In this document: in pieces, positions 63,897 through 64,000 of the stretch
Position numbering within the stretch: position 1 is the stretch's first letter
How the letters are laid out: every line of letters starts with the position of its first letter
DNA from: Pseudomonadota bacterium
Lineage (GTDB): Bacteria; Myxococcota_A; UBA796; GCA-2862545
Direction of reading: 5' to 3'
Length of the DNA: 64,000 bases
Assembly (NCBI GenBank): GCA_947505245.1
Contig: CANNIZ010000001.1
Location: 1-64,000, forward strand
Notes under the pieces: generated by a model
Told to the model about the DNA's origin: nothing
The model's database searches: none
What the model saw: only the letters and a program-made list of their open reading frames with translations
Translations under genes and position numbers: made by a program

Positions 63897-64000
63897 AGTT
63901 TCGGCGCCTCCCGTTCGCGATCGCGATGGGGTTCTCGCTCGTCATCGGCGCCGAGCTGATGGTTGCAACGACGTGGTGGGTGGAGACGGAGCGGATCGCG
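63893..64000 (+). CDS. membrane protein, N-terminal fragment (probable sensor kinase)
   Basis: The first 36 codons run off the window. A basic start (KFRRLPFAIA) is followed by a hydrophobic helix (MGFSLVIGAELMVATTWW). Translational coupling to a CheY-like regulator suggests a sensor histidine kinase, but no catalytic domain is visible. Confidence 0.5.
   Translation, partial: MKFRRLPFAIAMGFSLVIGAELMVATTWWVETERIA

Overview
The window is a compact, very GC-rich bacterial chromosome segment. Its gene content points to a myxobacterial (Myxococcota) or closely related deltaproteobacterial genome. The signs are four Hanks-type Ser/Thr kinases, many lipoproteins with Asp/Thr-rich linkers, giant MopE/thrombospondin-repeat surface proteins ending in MYXO-CTERM-like anchors, separate b and b' ATP synthase subunits, and a dispersed Tad pilus. 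No rRNA, tRNA, CRISPR array, prophage or insertion sequence was seen. This assignment is inference from gene content.

Layout. 1-3926 (minus): F0F1 ATP synthase genes b', b, delta, alpha and partial gamma. 4-8 kb: a DsbA-fold oxidoreductase, two exported proteins (tandem discoidin-like; YARHG), a UbiE/MenG-type methyltransferase and a small SLBB protein. 8.1-10.3 kb: a TonB-dependent receptor whose leader is a TPP riboswitch with the ribosome-binding site inside the aptamer. 10.4-12.2 kb: a PP2C-like/cyclic-nucleotide-binding protein and two Flp pilins. 12.3-14.8 kb: a CpxP/Spy-like sensor operon with a two-component pair. 14.8-21.5 kb: a GST, an esterase, several lipoproteins, a second (RstAB-like) two-component pair facing an EF-hand lipoprotein, and a Nit1-type amidase. 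21.5-23.8 kb: a kinase with an extracytoplasmic Cache-type sensor.

23.8-33.3 kb is the most distinctive region. Two roughly 1,000-residue MopE-repeat proteins are encoded head to head. They are flanked by a one-motif miniature paralogue and by a TSP3/MopE hybrid, and all four end in a Cys-containing hydrophobic/arginine anchor. 33.3-46 kb holds glycogen phosphorylase, lipoproteins, a SerA-like dehydrogenase, a NYN-LOTUS protein, a UbiA-family phosphoribosyltransferase coupled to a kinase, a Uma2 protein and a Tad prepilin peptidase. 46-55 kb (minus) is one tight string: SNF2 helicase, kinase, HEAT membrane protein and VWA lipoprotein. 55-58.8 kb carries a decayed toxin-antitoxin pair, a second Uma2 protein, an outer-membrane lipoprotein and a DUF4143 ATPase. 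59-61.7 kb encodes Tad minor pilins, including a VWA protein interrupted by a Cys-rich repeat insert. 61.9-64 kb has a kinase-receiver hybrid, an Hpt protein and a stand-alone receiver.

The themes that tie the genes together are envelope display and assembly (Tad pseudopili, anchored metal-binding repeats, lipoproteins) and layered signalling (kinases, phosphorelay, sensors for metal or calcium).
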